The notes beneath the pieces were generated by a model, which made no database searches, had not been told where the DNA came from, and saw nothing but the letters and a program-made list of their open reading frames with translations. A stretch of 64,000 nucleotides of DNA from CAYLUN01 sp964386865 (lineage in GTDB: Bacteria; Verrucomicrobiota; Kiritimatiellia; RFP12; UBA1067): the NCBI GenBank assembly GCA_964386865.1, contig CAYLUN010000015.1, positions 24,025 through 88,024 on the forward strand. The letters are read 5' to 3'. How positions within the stretch are numbered: position 1 is the first letter of the stretch; each line of letters opens with the position of its first letter. Positions 1 through 7,770 of the stretch are shown one piece after another. A program made the translations under genes and the position numbers.

Positions 1-51
1 CTTGCGGGCGGCTCTGGGTGGAGAGACTCGCGGATTCTGGCGATGCGCCGC

Positions 52-1599
52 CTAGTCGACGGACGGCTTCCTCTGTCCGGCCTCGTCGAGCAGCACGTTC
101 AGCGCCTGCAAGTAGGCGAGAATGCTCGCCTCGATCACGTCCGTGGAGACGCCGCGGCCGTGGTACACCCGCTCGCCGTCGCGCACGCGTACCGTGGCCT
201 CGCACTGCGCGTCCGCGCCGCCCGTGATCGCCGTCAGCTGGAAGGTCTCCAGGCTCACCTTCACGCCGAGGATCTGGCTGATCGCCTTGAACGAGGCGTT
301 GATCGGGCCGTCGCTCGCGGCCACCTGCTCGACCAGCTTGCCGTCGCGGTTCAGGCGGATCGTGCTCACCGGCGTGACGGCGTTGCTGGCCGTCACGTTG
401 AAGCGGTCGAGCTTCACGCGCTCGGTCACTTCGGTTTGCACGTCGTGCGCCAGCGCCTCGAGGTCGGCATCGCCCACGGTCTTCTTGCGGTCGGCCAAGT
501 CTTTGAACTTGCCGAACAGCTCGACGATGCGCGCGGGCTCCAAGTGGAAGCCCAGCTCGCTCAGCCGGCTCTCGAACGCATGCTTGCCGGAGTGCTTGCC
601 CAAGACCATCTTGTTGCGCGGCAGGCCGATCGACTCGGGCGTCATGATCTCGTAGGTCAGCGGATTCGCCATCATGCCGTGCTGGTGAATGCCCGACTCG
701 TGCGCGAAGGCGTTCTCGCCCACGATGGCCTTGTTCGCCTGCACCTTGCTGCCCGTCACGTTGACCAAGCAGCGGCTCGTCGCATAGATCTTCGTCGCGT
801 CGACACCGGTCTCGACCTGATAGTAGTCGCGGCGTGTCCGCAGCGCCATGACCACCTCTTCCAGCGCGGTGTTTCCCGCACGCTCGCCGATGCCGTTGAT
901 CGTGCACTCCACCTGGTCCGCGCCGGCCTTGATGGCGGCGAGCGAGTTGGCCGCAGCCAATCCCAGATCGTTGTGGCAGTGCACGGAGAGCCGCGCCAGA
1001 GCTATGTTCGGGACGTTGGCGCGGATGTCCGTGATCAGCTGGGCGTACTGCTCGGGCACCGCGTAGCCGACCGTGTCGGGAACGTTGATCGTACGCGCGC
1101 CCGCCGCAATCACGCCTTCGACTACGCGATAGATGAAGGGCCGCTCGCTGCGCGAGCAGTCCTCCAGCGAGAACTCGACGTCCTCGCACAGGTTTCGGGC
1201 GTACTTAACCATGGCCACGGCCTGCTCATAGACCGCATCGGGCTTCATCTTCAGCTTGAACTCCATGTGGATGGGCGACGTGGCAATGAAGGTGTGGATG
1301 CGAGGCCGCCTGGCGCCGCGCACAGCCTCCCACGCGCAGTCGATGTCCTTGGGCAGCGAGCGGCAGAGGCTGGCCACGGCGGCGTTCTTGACCACGCCCG
1401 CGATCGCCTTGACCGACTCGAAGTCGCCGGAAGACGCAATGGCAAACCCGCCCTCGATCACGTCGACGCGGAGGGCCTCGAGGTGCTCCGCCACCAGCAG
1501 CTTGTCGCGCAGGTTCATGGTACAGCCCGGGGACTGCTCCCCGTCGCGCAGGGTGGTGTCGAACACGTAGATGCGTCGCATGGTTGGGTTGTCGCTCAT
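52..1599 (-). CDS. leuA: 2-isopropylmalate synthase
   Basis: First committed step of leucine synthesis: condenses acetyl-CoA with 2-oxoisovalerate to 2-isopropylmalate in the cytoplasm. The 515-residue product carries the N-terminal family motif FDTTLRDGEQSPG (about residues 13-25), the metal-site motif HCHND, and the region NGIGERAGN followed by HESGIHQHG and LGKHSGKHAF. The last ~140 residues match the LeuA regulatory (leucine-binding) domain, and full length is normal for bacterial LeuA. The frame stays open to a TTG at 1833, but the ATG at 1599 is preceded by GAGGTAA at good spacing and begins just before the conserved domain, so it is preferred; the upstream part would read through an attenuator. 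Nearest upstream gene on this strand is the hybrid sensor kinase. Expression is probably controlled by the leader at 1701-1873. Confidence 0.95.
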   Translation of the reverse strand: MSDNPTMRRIYVFDTTLRDGEQSPGCTMNLRDKLLVAEHLEALRVDVIEGGFAIASSGDFESVKAIAGVVKNAAVASLCRSLPKDIDCAWEAVRGARRPRIHTFIATSPIHMEFKLKMKPDAVYEQAVAMVKYARNLCEDVEFSLEDCSRSERPFIYRVVEGVIAAGARTINVPDTVGYAVPEQYAQLITDIRANVPNIALARLSVHCHNDLGLAAANSLAAIKAGADQVECTINGIGERAGNTALEEVVMALRTRRDYYQVETGVDATKIYATSRCLVNVTGSKVQANKAIVGENAFAHESGIHQHGMMANPLTYEIMTPESIGLPRNKMVLGKHSGKHAFESRLSELGFHLEPARIVELFGKFKDLADRKKTVGDADLEALAHDVQTEVTERVKLDRFNVTASNAVTPVSTIRLNRDGKLVEQVAASDGPINASFKAISQILGVKVSLETFQLTAITGGADAQCEATVRVRDGERVYHGRGVSTDVIEASILAYLQALNVLLDEAGQRKPSVD

Positions 1600-1700
1600 G
1601 GCACTTACCTCGTTTGTGCCGCCCGCGTGGGGCGGCGGTTTCCTCTTCTCTCGCGCTCTCCTGGCCAGTCCGTCTCGCGGACGCGTCACAGCGATACCGG

Positions 1701-1746
1701 GAAAACAAAAACTCCCGCGGGATCGGCTGTGATCATCCACGGGAGT
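1701..1746 (-). terminator. intrinsic terminator in the leuA leader (attenuator)
   Basis: On the minus strand ACTCCCG (1746-1740) pairs with CGGGAGT (1717-1711), followed at once by TTTTGTTTT (1710-1702). It lies about 100 bases upstream of the leuA ATG, between a short leucine-rich ORF and leuA, where an attenuator terminator is expected. The loop is long (22 nt), so folding strength should be computed. Confidence 0.75.
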
Positions 1747-1796
1747 CCTGACTCTGCGTCTGTTCTTCGAAACATTACACGGCAAAGCTCCCGTGG
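1737..1796 (-). promoter_or_regulatory. leuA antiterminator pairing (leader RNA switch)
   Basis: In the leader RNA, CCACGGGAG (1796-1788, inside the 3' part of the leader ORF) is perfectly complementary over 9 bases to CTCCCGTGG (1745-1737). The second segment is also the 5' arm of the terminator, so the two pairings exclude each other. A ribosome waiting at the early Leu codons would leave 1788-1796 free to form the antiterminator. A ribosome reaching the stop codon would cover it and let the terminator fold. Confidence 0.65.
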
Positions 1797-1873
1797 CCAC
1801 ACAGCAGCCACAAGCCGGTAAGTCGGAGATCAAACGCTGGCGTATCGCGATTCATTTGTGTTGAGTATTTCAT
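1775..1873 (-). CDS. putative leucine-rich leader peptide of leuA
   Basis: A 32-codon ORF starting at the ATG at 1873, with AGGAG ten bases upstream, and ending at TAA (1775-1777). Residues 15-24 read DLRLTGLWLL: five leucines within nine residues, encoded by CTC, CTT, TTG, CTG and CTG. The first two Leu codons are those read by a tRNA-Leu with anticodon GAG, which this window also encodes (7531-7615). Position, leucine content, ribosome-binding site and the mutually exclusive hairpins downstream match the layout of amino-acid attenuator leaders such as enterobacterial leuL. There is no evidence of expression, and the ORF is not similar in sequence to LeuL. Confidence 0.65.
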   Translation of the reverse strand: MKYSTQMNRDTPAFDLRLTGLWLLCGHGSFAV

Positions 1874-1937
1874 AGTCCGACCGCTCCTGACAAGCGCAAA
1901 GTCGATGGGCTACACCTCTCGCCACGTCGCCGAGGAA

Positions 1938-3578
1938 TCACGGCTCCGTCCGCGCGCCTTTGCGGCGGGCCGCCAGACATTCTGCGATCAGGGCCCGCAG
2001 CTTGACGCCCGCGTCGGCCTTATCGAGCAGGCCCGCCGCGCCCGCGCCCAACATCGCAGCCTTGAAGCCTTCGTCGCCGAAGGCCGAGACGCCGATAACG
2101 ATCACGTCCGGCCACTCCGCCCGGATCAGCCGCGTGGCCTCAATCCCATCCATCTCCGGCATGCGAATGTCCATGACGACGATGTCCGGCCGCAGCTGAC
2201 GCGCGAGCGCGACCGCTTCTCGGCCATTCTTCGCCTCGCCCGCCACCTCCAGACGCCGGTCGCGAGACAGCAGATTCGTAACCCCGGCGCGCACGAGGTC
2301 GTGGTCGTCAGCGACGAGGACGCGCGCCCGGACCTTCCCCCCATCCGGCCGTCCCCGGCCAGCGGGTGCCCGCCGCCCCGCCTGCCTAGCCGGCTCTGGC
2401 GCATGCGGAACCGGCATGGAAACCGTCACGCGCGTCCCGCTTCCGGGCGATGACTCGACCCGCAGGTCGCCGCCCAGGTCTCCGACGCGCTCTCCGACGC
2501 TGAACAGGCCGCACCCGCAGCCCGCCACACCCCCGCTCATGACCGCCCCCGCGTCGAACCCTTTCCCCGCGTCGGCGACCGTGAATTCAATCCTCCCCTC
2601 CGAGCTGCACCCGCGCAGGTGCACCGTGTCGACCTCCGCGTGCTTCGCCGCATTGAAGAGCAGCTCGCTGACCGCGTGGAACGCCTGCACCTTGACTGCC
2701 TCATCCGCAATCTCGGGCATGTCCCCAACCTCGAAAACCACCCGAAGCCCGTAGCGCCCCTGCATCTGCTCCGCCAGCTCGCGCAAGGCCGGCACGAGGC
2801 CGACCACATAAAGCAGCGGGGTCGTCAGCCCGCCGCAAAAATCGCGCACCCGGCCAACCGCCTCCGTCACCAGGTCGAGCTGCTTGCCCAACTCGCCGCT
2901 GGCGACGCCCTCCGGCAGGCCCGTGACCAGCCGCTCCGCCCCGTACTTCGCGGCCACCAGGATCTGCTGCAGGTCGTCGTGCAGAAAGTCGGACAGGCGC
3001 CTTCGCTCGCGCTGCTCCGCGAGAGCCACTTCCGAGGCGAGGCGCCGCAGGCGCGCGGTCCGCTCGGCCACCGCCTTCTCCAAGCCCTCCGCGTGGCGCC
3101 GCAGCTCGTCCTCCAGACGCTTGCGCTCCGTGACGTCGCGTGCGACGCCGACATGGTAGAGCGGCTCGCCGCTCGGCCCGAAGACAATCGACCCGCTGTC
3201 GGAGAGCCACCTGTATGTCCCGTCTTTGCACAGCAACCGGTACTCGAAGACCCCGCCGTCGCAACCCTGCCCGCACTGCTCCATGTGCCGCACGACGGAC
3301 GGCCGGTCATCCGGATGGATCCGCTGAACAATCTCCGCGTAACTGAGGCCCGCGAAATCTTCGACGGCGAAACCGGTTATCCTCTCAACGGCAGGGCTCA
3401 GGTAGTCGTAGCGATCCGCCTTGAGGTCTCGACGGTAGACCACGTCGATCGACTGGCCGAGGACGGTGCGAAAACGCGCTTCCGCCTCACACACCTTCTC
3501 CCGCGCCAGCGCCAACGCCTCACGGAGCCGCGAACAGGCATCGGGGTCGCTCGCCACATTATTTTGCTGGTCATCCAT
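1938..3578 (-). CDS. PAS sensor histidine kinase fused to a receiver domain
   Basis: A 546-residue cytoplasmic signalling protein with no membrane segment. Order of parts: short N-terminal helix, PAS/PAC domain (about 35-155, PAS_3-like with IHPDD and the DVTERK end motif), coiled-coil linker, NarX/DegS-type dimerisation and phosphoacceptor helix with RRRLSDFLHDDLQQ (His about 200), HATPase domain with the N-box near NAAKHAE and a DAGKGFD G-box, a flexible Pro/Arg-rich linker, then a CheY-like receiver with VMDIRMPEMDG (phosphoacceptor Asp about 470). The receiver resembles NarL/FixJ receivers, but there is no DNA-binding output, so phosphotransfer to a separate regulator or a feedback role is likely. 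A GTG lies two codons upstream of the chosen ATG. No partner regulator is adjacent; leuA follows on the same strand. Confidence 0.88.
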   Translation of the reverse strand: MDDQQNNVASDPDACSRLREALALAREKVCEAEARFRTVLGQSIDVVYRRDLKADRYDYLSPAVERITGFAVEDFAGLSYAEIVQRIHPDDRPSVVRHMEQCGQGCDGGVFEYRLLCKDGTYRWLSDSGSIVFGPSGEPLYHVGVARDVTERKRLEDELRRHAEGLEKAVAERTARLRRLASEVALAEQRERRRLSDFLHDDLQQILVAAKYGAERLVTGLPEGVASGELGKQLDLVTEAVGRVRDFCGGLTTPLLYVVGLVPALRELAEQMQGRYGLRVVFEVGDMPEIADEAVKVQAFHAVSELLFNAAKHAEVDTVHLRGCSSEGRIEFTVADAGKGFDAGAVMSGGVAGCGCGLFSVGERVGDLGGDLRVESSPGSGTRVTVSMPVPHAPEPARQAGRRAPAGRGRPDGGKVRARVLVADDHDLVRAGVTNLLSRDRRLEVAGEAKNGREAVALARQLRPDIVVMDIRMPEMDGIEATRLIRAEWPDVIVIGVSAFGDEGFKAAMLGAGAAGLLDKADAGVKLRALIAECLAARRKGARTEP

Positions 3579-3888
3579 AGCCACCCACTGAGGTCTCTGC
3601 GCCCCCGCTCCGCCACGTGCGCCATAGGCCCCTCGGGCAACGCCGGCTCATTGGAGCCGCACGGCTCGGCCACACGCGGGAGATTAATTGGCATGTTACT
3701 TCACCCGCATGGCGAACACAAGCCGTAAAAGGAGGCCGGGGCACGCAAGCCCCGAAAAAACACGAAAGAGAGCCGAAAAAGCTTGACGCGGCCATCGCCA
3801 GAGGAAGACCATAGTAATGTCTTGGACAATAGGATCAGCGAGGCTGAAAGTATCAACCTGAGCGAGAGCGAAGCGAAGGGAGGCTGTT
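3579..3888 (-). other. intergenic region between divergent kinase and M6 protease genes
   Basis: 310 bases between divergently oriented genes, so promoters in both directions are expected. A small hairpin (CGGGGC ... GCCCCG, around 3739-3755) is followed by an A-run on the plus strand, which does not fit a terminator in either direction. TTGACG at 3783 and TAGTAAT at 3812 resemble promoter boxes, but the spacing (23) is too long for a normal sigma-70 promoter. The short ORFs here have no recognisable content. Confidence 0.4.
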
Positions 3889-6800
3889 ATGCAGTTCCAC
3901 TATCGCGCGTTTCCTGTGATGCTGCTTGCCGGGGCGCTGCTGCTATGCGCTCCACAGCCGGCGGAGGCCACGCCCGCCTGCCTTGACGGAACAGACGTGA
4001 TGCAGCCGGACGGGAACATCTTCCGCCTGCATTTGCGGGGCGACGAGTACTTCTCTTGGCACGAGACCGAAGACGGCTATGCGGTGCTCATGAGCCCGGC
4101 TGACGGGTACTGGGAGTACGCGAGGCCCGATCCCGCGCGCGCGGCCTTTCTGGCTATTCCCGGGGCGCGGGTCGGCTTGGTTGACCCGCTCGCATTGGGC
4201 TTGGAGAAACACGCCCTGCCTGACCTGGCGCTGCTGGGGGAAGAGCTCCTCATGCGGCAGCGCACGGTGAGGGAAAACCCTGTGCCCTTGGAGGTTCCTG
4301 AACCGGCTGGCAGCGCGCTGCAAACGACGAAGGCGGACGCGCCACCGCTGCCACCGCGCGCGCTCGTTCCGGTTTCAGGCACGAAGACCATCCGGAACAT
4401 CGTGCTGCTGGCCTGCTTCTCGAATCACTGGAACACGGGGGCGAGCACGGTGTCCGCCTCATATGGCCGCGTGGCGGCAAGCGAGTACACGAACCTGTTT
4501 AACCAGGTCGGCCACACGACGGATGGCGCAGTAGGCTCGGTCAGGGATTACTACAAGGAGGTATCCTACGGCAAGCTGACGATCGAATCGGCGGTCTTCA
4601 GGTGGGTCCGGCTGCCCCAGAACGAGTCGTATTACGGAGCCGACGGAACCTATCAGGATACCAACTGGATGCAGCTGATCAGCGACGCGATCAACGCGGC
4701 GGACAGCGCGGGCCTCAACTTCTCCCAAGGGGATTCCGACGGCGACGGGTGGGTCGACTGCCTGACCGTGATCCACTCCGGCCACGGGCAGGAGATTACG
4801 GGCAACCCCTCCGCCTGCATCTGGTCCAAGCAGGGCGAGCTCAACGCGGTTGTGACGAAAGACGGTGTGAAGATGAAGCGCTGCCACACCGAGCCCGCGC
4901 TGCGGGGGCTGACCTCCAGCACCAGCATCATCCGGATCGGCCTGATCTGCCATGAAATGGGGCACTTCTTCGGGCTGCCCGACCTTTACGACTACAGCAA
5001 CTCAACAGACGGGATCGGCAAATGGGGCCTCATGGCGTATGGCGGATGGAACGGCTCCGAGGGCAACCGGCCGGCGCACTTCAGCGCATTCTCCAAATAC
5101 ATGCTGGGGTTTGTGAAGCCGGTCATGGCGCATTCGCAAGCCGGGGTGACTCTGGCGCGCGTGGAGGATAACGCCGCCGTCCTTCTCTTGCGCGACGGAA
5201 TGTCAAACCGAGAGTACTACCTAATCGAAAACCGCGCCCGAACGGGGTTTGACAACGACACGTCCTCGATCTTTCCCGGCCTGCTGATCTACCACGTGGA
5301 CAGCAAAAGCTCCAATAACAGCCTAGCCACGTGGGCGCATCCGCTCCTGAAGCTCGAAGAGGCGGATGGCGACAACTCGCTTGGGACGATCGAGTCCCCT
5401 ACTGCTGTCCTGTCTGAGGCGGGCGACGCGTGGACCAGCTCCAGCGGGCTGTCGGGCGGGTTCCGCGACCAGACGGGGAGCGCGAGCGCCAACGCGATGC
5501 GCTATCAGTCCGCGGCTTACAACCGCAGCGACAACTCGAGCTACTACTCCTACCTTCGCGCGAACAGCTTCTCGGCCGCCGCGAACACAATGAGCTGCAA
5601 CATCCAAACGCTGCGAACAACGGTGAGCAACCAGACGGTCTACTCGTCGGGCTACACCGTCGCGTGGGTTCCCTGCTCACAGGCCGCCCAGTATGAAATC
5701 CAGGAGGGCTCGCGCGCGACCTTAACCGGCTTTTCTGACGGGGCAGAGAGCGAGGACGACATGTATGAGAACTGGCATTTGTCCGGAAGCGTCCGGCGGA
5801 GCTCCGCGGGGCAGCGCACGGGCAGCTACAGCTACCTGATGCAACTCTACGACGGCTACACCTGGTATTCGCCGGTACAGTCGCTGACGTTGCAGAAGCC
5901 GTTCAACGTCACCGCCAGCTCGTCTATCTCGTTTTATCTGGTGTCGCACCTTCACGCGGATGGCGGCTACCTCACGTGCGAAGTCTCGAAAGACGGCGGG
6001 AGCACGTGGCACACGCTCGGCGCCTATAACGGGTACATCAACTCATGGGCCGCGCATTCTTTCAACTACGCCGCGCTGAACGCGAAAGGCATCAATGTGG
6101 GCGACTCCTGCGTCATCCGGTTCGTCATGAACGCGGAGCAGGCGTATGGCTGGAGCGCCTTTCCAGACTGGGGGTTCGGGCTGGACGACATCGCGATCAC
6201 GGGCGCGGAGATCAGCGGGTACAGCGGCTGGACGACGCTCTCCAGCAACGTCACGGCGACCTCGTACGCGGTCAGCTCCCGCACAAACGGAGTTTTCGCC
6301 TACCGCGTCCGCGCCTACGCAAATTCGGCGTGGCAAGTCTATGGGGCCGAGGGCGCCGTGACGGCGATCCTGCCGACGATCACGCTGAGCCTGACCGGCA
6401 GCCCGATGCCTGAGGCGGGAGGCGTGGCTTTCGTGACCGCGACCCTCTCCCAAACGTCCCCCATGCCGGTCGCCGTGAATCTAGCTTTTTCCGGCCTGGC
6501 GACGGAGACCAACGACTTCACGGTGGTGCCCCTCAGCATCTCGGTTCCGCCCGGCAATTTGAGCGGCTCGCTCACCCTGACGGCGGTGCAGGACTCCGCG
6601 GACGAGACGAACGAGACGATCGTCGTGGATATCAGCTCGATCCTGAACGGCGAGGAAACAGGCGTCCAGCGGGTGACGGCGACGATCCTCGATGATGACG
6701 CGCCGCCCGGCAGCTTCGAGGAGTGGGTGCAGAATTTTTGTCCCGGAATGGCTCTGCCGACCGCATTCACGAACGACTATGATGCGGACGGCGTGCAGAA

Positions 6801-7092
6801 CGGGTTCCACTACGCCTTTGGGGCGAACCTGGAGACCAACGCGCCGCTGCTGAACATCTTCACCGTCACCAACGCACCTGTCGTGGACATCCCCAAGCAA
6901 ATGACCCAGACCGTTTCTTACGTGGACATCTGGCTCGAAGGGACGCGCTACTTGGCGCCGGACTTGGTTTCGTGGGCCACGAACGGCATCCACGCGATCG
7001 ACGACGCGAGCGAGCCGACGAACCGCTGCTGGCATGTGCCGGATGCGATCGGGACGAACGCCTTCTTCCGCCTTCGCGGCCACCTGAAATAG
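3889..7092 (+). CDS. secreted M6-family (immune inhibitor A-like) metalloprotease
   Basis: A 1067-residue exported zinc protease. The start is set by GGGAGG six bases upstream and by a clear signal peptide (hydrophobic core LLAGALLLCA, cleavage near AEA-TPA). The catalytic motif HEMGHFFGLPDLYD (His355, Glu356, His359 and the downstream Asp) is the HExxHxxGxxD signature of M6 and related metzincin-like proteases. After the protease come an MAM/jelly-roll-like region (about 620-770, with YGWSAFPDWGFGLDDIAI), a fibronectin-like stretch, and a Calx-beta domain (about 828-939, with DETNE and ILDDD). The last ~125 residues hold a DYDADGVQNG calcium-loop-like motif and end in FFRLRGHLK, a layout shared with the C25 peptidase and the beta-helix protein in this window. 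Probably degrades extracellular protein; no operon partner is visible. Confidence 0.88.
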   Translation: MQFHYRAFPVMLLAGALLLCAPQPAEATPACLDGTDVMQPDGNIFRLHLRGDEYFSWHETEDGYAVLMSPADGYWEYARPDPARAAFLAIPGARVGLVDPLALGLEKHALPDLALLGEELLMRQRTVRENPVPLEVPEPAGSALQTTKADAPPLPPRALVPVSGTKTIRNIVLLACFSNHWNTGASTVSASYGRVAASEYTNLFNQVGHTTDGAVGSVRDYYKEVSYGKLTIESAVFRWVRLPQNESYYGADGTYQDTNWMQLISDAINAADSAGLNFSQGDSDGDGWVDCLTVIHSGHGQEITGNPSACIWSKQGELNAVVTKDGVKMKRCHTEPALRGLTSSTSIIRIGLICHEMGHFFGLPDLYDYSNSTDGIGKWGLMAYGGWNGSEGNRPAHFSAFSKYMLGFVKPVMAHSQAGVTLARVEDNAAVLLLRDGMSNREYYLIENRARTGFDNDTSSIFPGLLIYHVDSKSSNNSLATWAHPLLKLEEADGDNSLGTIESPTAVLSEAGDAWTSSSGLSGGFRDQTGSASANAMRYQSAAYNRSDNSSYYSYLRANSFSAAANTMSCNIQTLRTTVSNQTVYSSGYTVAWVPCSQAAQYEIQEGSRATLTGFSDGAESEDDMYENWHLSGSVRRSSAGQRTGSYSYLMQLYDGYTWYSPVQSLTLQKPFNVTASSSISFYLVSHLHADGGYLTCEVSKDGGSTWHTLGAYNGYINSWAAHSFNYAALNAKGINVGDSCVIRFVMNAEQAYGWSAFPDWGFGLDDIAITGAEISGYSGWTTLSSNVTATSYAVSSRTNGVFAYRVRAYANSAWQVYGAEGAVTAILPTITLSLTGSPMPEAGGVAFVTATLSQTSPMPVAVNLAFSGLATETNDFTVVPLSISVPPGNLSGSLTLTAVQDSADETNETIVVDISSILNGEETGVQRVTATILDDDAPPGSFEEWVQNFCPGMALPTAFTNDYDADGVQNGFHYAFGANLETNAPLLNIFTVTNAPVVDIPKQMTQTVSYVDIWLEGTRYLAPDLVSWATNGIHAIDDASEPTNRCWHVPDAIGTNAFFRLRGHLK

Positions 7093-7480
7093 CGCCGGCC
7101 GACAGCCGCCTGATCGCCTATCTTTCGCGGGCTGATGCCACTCCCCGCCCTTCGCTTTCAAGCCGCCCTTCGCGGCCGGCTCGGCGGGCGTGTTACTCGT
7201 CGCCCGCAACCAGCTTGGTGCGGCACAGCGGGCAAACCGCTATCGCCGCCGAAGCGAAACTCGGCTCAGTCCGGCAAGGCGGAGCGTGCTTGTCAGGCGC
7301 TCAAGGGCTCGCGTCCGCGCGCGCCGCGGGCGGCGAGACCGCCGCCCCCAGCTTCTTTCGCGCGCTTCAGACACAGTGAGGCCCGCCTCCCTTTTCGGCA
7401 GCGGCAGCCGTTGCCCTTCTTGGCCCGCACGGGGGCCGGACGTCGGGGCGCGCACCCAACGGGCGCCTGTTCAGGGCAAC
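7093..7480. other. 388-base region without a supported gene
   Basis: GC-rich spacer after the M6 protease gene and before the tRNA-Leu terminator. Open frames of 60-130 codons exist on both strands but show no domain, no good ribosome-binding site and arginine/proline-rich random-like composition. One minus-strand frame ends in VCPLCRTKL (7193-7237), reminiscent of a zinc ribbon, but is closed by a stop about 35 codons upstream. Confidence 0.5.
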
Positions 7481-7521
7481 AAAAAACCGCGTAGCGTGTT
7501 GCCATGCAACTCGATACGCGG
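7481..7521 (-). terminator. intrinsic terminator after tRNA-Leu
   Basis: On the minus strand CCGCGTA (7521-7515) pairs with TACGCGG (7493-7487), with an inner GTTGC/GCAAC hairpin, and is followed by TTTTTT (7486-7481). It begins 10 bases after the CCA end of the tRNA gene. Confidence 0.85.
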
Positions 7522-7530
7522 CCTTTGATA

Positions 7531-7615
7531 TGGTGCTCGTAGAGGGACTCGAACCCCCAGGCCTTTCGGCACTACCACCTCAAGGTAGCGTGTCTGCCAA
7601 TTCCACCATACGAGC
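7531..7615 (-). tRNA. tRNA-Leu (anticodon GAG)
   Basis: An 85-base gene with the 3' CCA encoded. Acceptor arms GCTCGTA / TACGAGC pair perfectly, the discriminator is A, the anticodon stem CTACC/GGTAG encloses loop TTGAGGT, and the long variable arm (TGCCGAAAGGC) is typical of tRNA-Leu. The T loop reads GGTTCGAGTCC. It should read CUC and CUU codons. Own terminator directly downstream. Confidence 0.96.
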
Positions 7616-7770
7616 GGAAAACGGGCGTTACTTTATACGATTCGGGCCTCGGATGGCAAGGCCAAAACCGCACGGCGACGAAAAATGAAACGGGGGCGCA
7701 CACGGGAAGACCGAATGACGCTCCAGGCTCAAGGACGGGGCAGGGAAAGCCGGGGAAAAGCGCGAGCGGG

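Noticed and set aside
43..1821. 592-codon open frame antisense to leuA
   Set aside because: It mirrors the LeuA reading frame in GC-rich DNA, has Arg/His/Val-rich nonsense composition and no domain; leuA on the other strand is unmistakable.
1600..1833. TTG start at 1833 for leuA, adding 78 residues
   Set aside because: The extension passes through the attenuator terminator and has no LeuA similarity; the ATG at 1599 has a good ribosome-binding site.
3735..3765. GC hairpin with A-run as a terminator upstream of the M6 protease
   Set aside because: The A-run lies 3' on the plus strand, so it would give no U-tract in plus transcripts, and the minus transcript would have its U-tract on the wrong side.
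7193..7300. Minus-strand frame ending VCPLCRTKLVAGDE, like the end of a zinc-ribbon protein
   Set aside because: Only about 35 codons long between stops, no start codon with ribosome-binding site, and the neighbouring frame overlaps the tRNA terminator; too little to call even a pseudogene.
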